This document shows, piece after piece, positions 5,331 to 7,308 of a stretch of DNA of 7,308 nt (its first letter is position 1; each line of letters starts with the position of its first letter). Source of the DNA: an uncultured Lactobacillus sp. (lineage in GTDB: Bacteria; Bacillota; Bacilli; Lactobacillales; Lactobacillaceae); the NCBI GenBank assembly GCA_937916845.1, contig CALFSK010000055.1:1-7308 (forward strand), written 5' to 3'. Under the pieces are notes generated by a model. It did no database searches, was not told the DNA's origin, and worked only from the letters and a program-made list of their open reading frames with translations. A program made the position numbers and the translations under genes.

Positions 5331-5369
5331 AAAACTAAAAAACTACGTTAAAAAACTAAAAAACCACGT
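5331..5369 (+). repeat. oriV: Iteron-like direct repeats upstream of rep
   Basis: AAAACTAAAAAACTACGT (5331-5348) and AAAACTAAAAAACCACGT (5352-5369) are 17/18 identical with a 21-bp period, about two DNA turns, as expected for Rep-binding iterons. Only two copies are clear; a degenerate third may follow (ACTCACGATT). They lie about 50 nt before the rep frame, the normal place for a Rep_3-type theta origin. Confidence 0.6.
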
Positions 5370-5418
5370 CTGAATACTCACGATTTTAAAAAACTTGTTT
5401 GTTTTAGTTTTATGATAT

Positions 5419-6021
5419 ATGATGCTTTTTAAAAAAGTGAGTGGGTGTAGATATGGAAAAAATAAGAAGGCTCAAAAAGCAGTTAGCGGTCTTTTGAGCC
5501 GGCAAGATTATTTGGTCGTTCAGGGTAACGATTTAGCTAAGTCATTTGGTGGATTGAAATCTTTCGAACAGCGAGTTCTGGACTACTGCTTTAGTTTTGT
5601 CAGCGAAAATGATATAGCCGACAAGATGTATGAAGTCAGTGTGCCTGAAGTTATAAGACATTTTGGACTATCAGCTTCGGGCAACTCATATCAAAGGGCT
5701 GCTAAGGCGTTAAAGACCCTAAACGAAATTACCGCTTTATACCTGCCCAAGACGCTTCCTAGCGGAGAACGTGGAATACTCATGACACAACTTTTCGATA
5801 CTCTGTTCTTTGGTGAGGCCGGTACGGTACAATTCCGATTTTCACCAAATGCCGCCCCGCTCGTATTTGATTTAAAAAAGAACTTCTACAGTTTTCACTT
5901 ACAACAACTGTTAAGCGCTGAAAATCGCTATCAAGAACTAAAACAATTTACTAGCACGCTGAAATATCAAGACCAATCAACTGTGTTTCAGCATTTTGTA
6001 CAGGAAATCAAAAGTCGCTAG
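5419..6021 (+). CDS. repB: Truncated Rep_3-family plasmid replication initiator
   Basis: The 200-residue product contains the first winged-helix domain of Rep_3-family theta-plasmid initiators: LSRQDYLVVQGNDLAKSF (27-43), FEQRVLDYCFSFV (49-61), YQRAAKALKTLNE (91-103), FSPNAAPLVFDLKKNFYSF (141-159). Full-length relatives are about 300 residues or more and carry a second winged helix that binds iterons. Here the sequence departs from the family after HLQQLL (160-165) and ends 35 residues later, so that domain is missing, probably by internal deletion. The usual start, MEKNKKAQKA, is also broken: ATG at 5453 is followed by six As (5457-5462), and seven would restore the frame. The in-frame ATGs at 5419 and 5422 have no SD. 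Family is certain; function as an initiator is doubtful, and this may be a pseudogene. Confidence 0.8.
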   Translation: MMLFKKVSGCRYGKNKKAQKAVSGLLSRQDYLVVQGNDLAKSFGGLKSFEQRVLDYCFSFVSENDIADKMYEVSVPEVIRHFGLSASGNSYQRAAKALKTLNEITALYLPKTLPSGERGILMTQLFDTLFFGEAGTVQFRFSPNAAPLVFDLKKNFYSFHLQQLLSAENRYQELKQFTSTLKYQDQSTVFQHFVQEIKSR

Positions 6022-6038
6022 TCCTTATACCTGTCTGA

Positions 6039-6066
6039 AATGAGTTTTAAGCCATTCAAACTCATT
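6039..6066. repeat. Hairpin after rep
   Basis: AATGAGTTT (6039-6047) and AAACTCATT (6058-6066) form a 9-bp stem with a 10-nt loop shortly after the rep stop. No T-run follows, so it is at best a weak or factor-dependent terminator. Confidence 0.35.
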
Positions 6067-6154
6067 ATGGCATAATTAGTCATGGGCCGAATTAAAACTT
6101 CCTAAACTTGTCCTCTCGGCTAATTTTTATATACTATGCTTATTTACTTAACCT

Positions 6155-6190
6155 AACCGAATCTGCAACGAATTGAGATTCGGTTTTTAT
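6155..6190 (+). terminator. Rho-independent terminator after rep
   Basis: AACCGAATCT (6155-6164) pairs with AGATTCGGTT (6176-6185) in a 10-bp perfect stem with an 11-nt loop, then TTT. It is the natural end of rep transcription and leaves about 130 nt of 3' untranslated RNA. Confidence 0.75.
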
Positions 6191-6500
6191 AGTAGCAAGA
6201 TCTAGCTCTAATACTTATCGTTGTCAATACTGCCAATAAGTTGACCCAGTCTGATAGAAAAACAGCCAATTTGATTGTGAACAATCAAATTTTGGGAAAG
6301 TCCATTTCTTACGCGTAGTGCTAGTTAAATTTAGACAATAAAAAAAACTGTACTCCCCCTCTATAATTTTCAAAACGGATTTATTTAAGCTCCCCCCTAA
6401 AAACGGGGATATGTTCGAATCATAGGCTTATTTCATTCAATGCAACCAGCTGGTGCGTGCTTACATATCAACACCAAGATAAAATAAAGTCATAATTTAC
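6191..6500. other. Non-coding interval between rep terminator and HTH gene
   Basis: I see no gene here. The interval contains an 11-bp-arm palindrome (6268-6291), C-rich tracts (about 6353-6358 and 6392-6397) with CCCC/GGGG able to pair around CTAAAAAC (to about 6408), and a half LexA-like GTTCGAA near 6414. A TAAAAT at 6480-6485 could be a -10 for the HTH gene, but no good -35 is found 16-18 nt upstream. Confidence 0.5.
6268..6291. repeat. Perfect palindrome with 11-bp arms
   Basis: AATTTGATTGT and ACAATCAAATT flank a GA spacer. Length and symmetry fit a dimeric repressor operator or a terminator-like hairpin. It lies about 230 nt upstream of the XRE-type gene, too far for simple promoter autorepression of that gene unless the promoter is distal. 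Confidence 0.4.
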
Positions 6501-6517
6501 GAAGGGAGTAAGAAAAA

Positions 6518-7255
6518 ATCACATTCGCTGAAAGCTTAAAAAAATTACGGCATGATAACTCACTGACACAAAATGAGCTAGCCGAAAAATTATACATTTC
6601 GCGTCAATCTATTTCTAAGTGGGAACTAAATAAAAGTTATCCCGATATCGATAAATTAATACTACTCAGTAAAATATTTGATATCAGTATTGACGAGCTC
6701 TTGGGTCAAGATAAACTTTTGAGAAAGGATATTATTATGAAAAGTACTCTTTACAGAAAAAGTATCAGCATTTTGAAGTATTTAGGCCTATTAGTGGCAA
6801 CTATTTTATTGTTTTTAGGACTAAACTTTTGGAGCAATCAGCTTGATGACTTGCATATTCAAGATGTCAAAATCTACAATACATTTTTCGCCATGGAAAA
6901 TGGAAAACCTACTTTTTATCTATATGGCAAATTAAAACCCACCTTTGCCAGTTATAGCGGAGGTGCCTTCACTCAATACAACAACAGCAATGGAAGTGCC
7001 TACGGTTATAATATTAATAAAGACAATGTCAATATTGATGGCCAACAAAACCATAGTCCATTTGGCTCAAAAAAAGTCGTATTTCGTATTAAAAGCGATC
7101 CTAAACATGGATTAACATTGATCAATCAAAATATATACCTTACTGATCAACAACATCACAAAATAAAATTATATGATGCCCACACTAGAACCCAGCCACA
7201 CAGTATAGACCAGAAAGATACTCAAAAATTCATTAAGCAAAATAAGCTACACTAG
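6518..7255 (+). CDS. XRE-family HTH protein with membrane anchor and extracytoplasmic domain (ATC in place of start ATG)
   Basis: The frame encodes 245 residues. Residues about 3-62 are a classic XRE/Cro-type HTH (FAESLKKLR, LTQNELAEKLYISRQSISKWE, YPDIDKL, FDISIDELLG). A single membrane segment follows at about 85-105 (ILKYLGLLVATILLFLGLNF), then an outward domain of about 140 residues that I do not recognise. Homologues begin MTF-like, but here that codon is ATC (6518-6520), placed 9 nt after GAAGGGAG (6501-6508); an in-frame TAA lies just upstream, so no earlier start exists. Either ATC is used weakly or the HTH part is silent. An internal ATG at 6737 with AAAGGA (6724-6729) 7 nt upstream could make a 172-residue membrane protein alone. 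A membrane-tethered regulator is inferred. Confidence 0.7.
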   Translation: MTFAESLKKLRHDNSLTQNELAEKLYISRQSISKWELNKSYPDIDKLILLSKIFDISIDELLGQDKLLRKDIIMKSTLYRKSISILKYLGLLVATILLFLGLNFWSNQLDDLHIQDVKIYNTFFAMENGKPTFYLYGKLKPTFASYSGGAFTQYNNSNGSAYGYNINKDNVNIDGQQNHSPFGSKKVVFRIKSDPKHGLTLINQNIYLTDQQHHKIKLYDAHTRTQPHSIDQKDTQKFIKQNKLH

Positions 7256-7280
7256 TTAACATAATCCCCATTAATCAAAG

Positions 7281-7308
7281 TACCCCCACTAACACCGTGT
7301 TAGCAGGG
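7281..7308 (+). terminator. Probable terminator, cut by the window end
   Basis: CTAACA and TGTTAG form a stem around a 3-nt loop, and CCC before it can extend the pairing with the final GGG across a small bulge. It begins 25 nt after the HTH-membrane gene. The expected T-run would lie just beyond the window. Confidence 0.5.

Noticed and set aside
5331..5369. CRISPR-like direct repeats
   Set aside because: There are only two units, 18 bp long with 3-nt gaps and no spacers. They fit iterons, not a CRISPR array.
6412..6420. GTTCGAA near the HTH gene as an SOS site
   Set aside because: Only one half-site is present and no CGAAC-N4-GTTCG arrangement exists there.

Overview
The window looks like part of a plasmid, or of an integrated plasmid, from a lactobacillus (Lactiplantibacillus plantarum-like accessory DNA). 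This rests on the AT-rich base composition, AGGAGG-type ribosome binding sites, a theta-type Rep_3 initiator with the LAB-style N-terminus, an IS30-family remnant, a MazEF-type toxin-antitoxin pair and a small plasmid-type tyrosine recombinase. The species is inferred from recognition of these families and was not computed.

Layout from left to right. At 94-2562, minus strand, lies a large cell-wall-hydrolase-like protein: two peptidoglycan-binding-like repeats, a DUF1906 (Rv2525c-like) glycoside-hydrolase-like domain and an unrecognised C-terminal domain. It has no signal peptide. A near-perfect LexA/SOS box sits just downstream of its predicted -10, so it may be damage-induced in the manner of a bacteriocin. 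At 2587-2724 are terminators. At 2749-3411, minus strand, is a mazE-mazF operon with overlapping genes and a clear promoter whose spacer contains a palindromic operator candidate. At 3436-4023, plus strand, is a 195-residue tyrosine recombinase with a complete catalytic set. At 4088-4117 a palindrome runs directly into TAAGTGCGC, the arrangement of a MOBQ-type transfer origin. At 4206-4409 is a 204-bp MITE-like element with 28-bp perfect terminal inverted repeats, carrying the start of an IS30 transposase gene. At 4425-4939, minus strand, is a small three-helix membrane protein of unknown function with its own promoter.

The right half is replication-related. A GC-rich, strongly self-complementary non-coding tract (about 5046-5210) is followed by a (CG)5 run, ATACTTT repeats and two 21-bp-spaced iteron-like repeats, then a rep gene. 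The rep product is only about 200 residues. It appears to lack the second winged-helix domain, and its expected start codon is out of frame by one base in an A-tract. Rep may therefore be a remnant, with replication supplied from elsewhere. After about 500 bases of non-coding sequence with one good terminator comes an XRE-type HTH protein fused to a membrane segment and an extracytoplasmic domain. Its expected ATG reads ATC, while a well-placed internal SD/ATG could still produce the membrane part alone.

Taken together, this is a mosaic plasmid backbone: maintenance (MazEF, recombinase), mobilisation (oriT in cis, no relaxase seen here), a decaying replicon, and a possible SOS-controlled muralytic effector as the main cargo.
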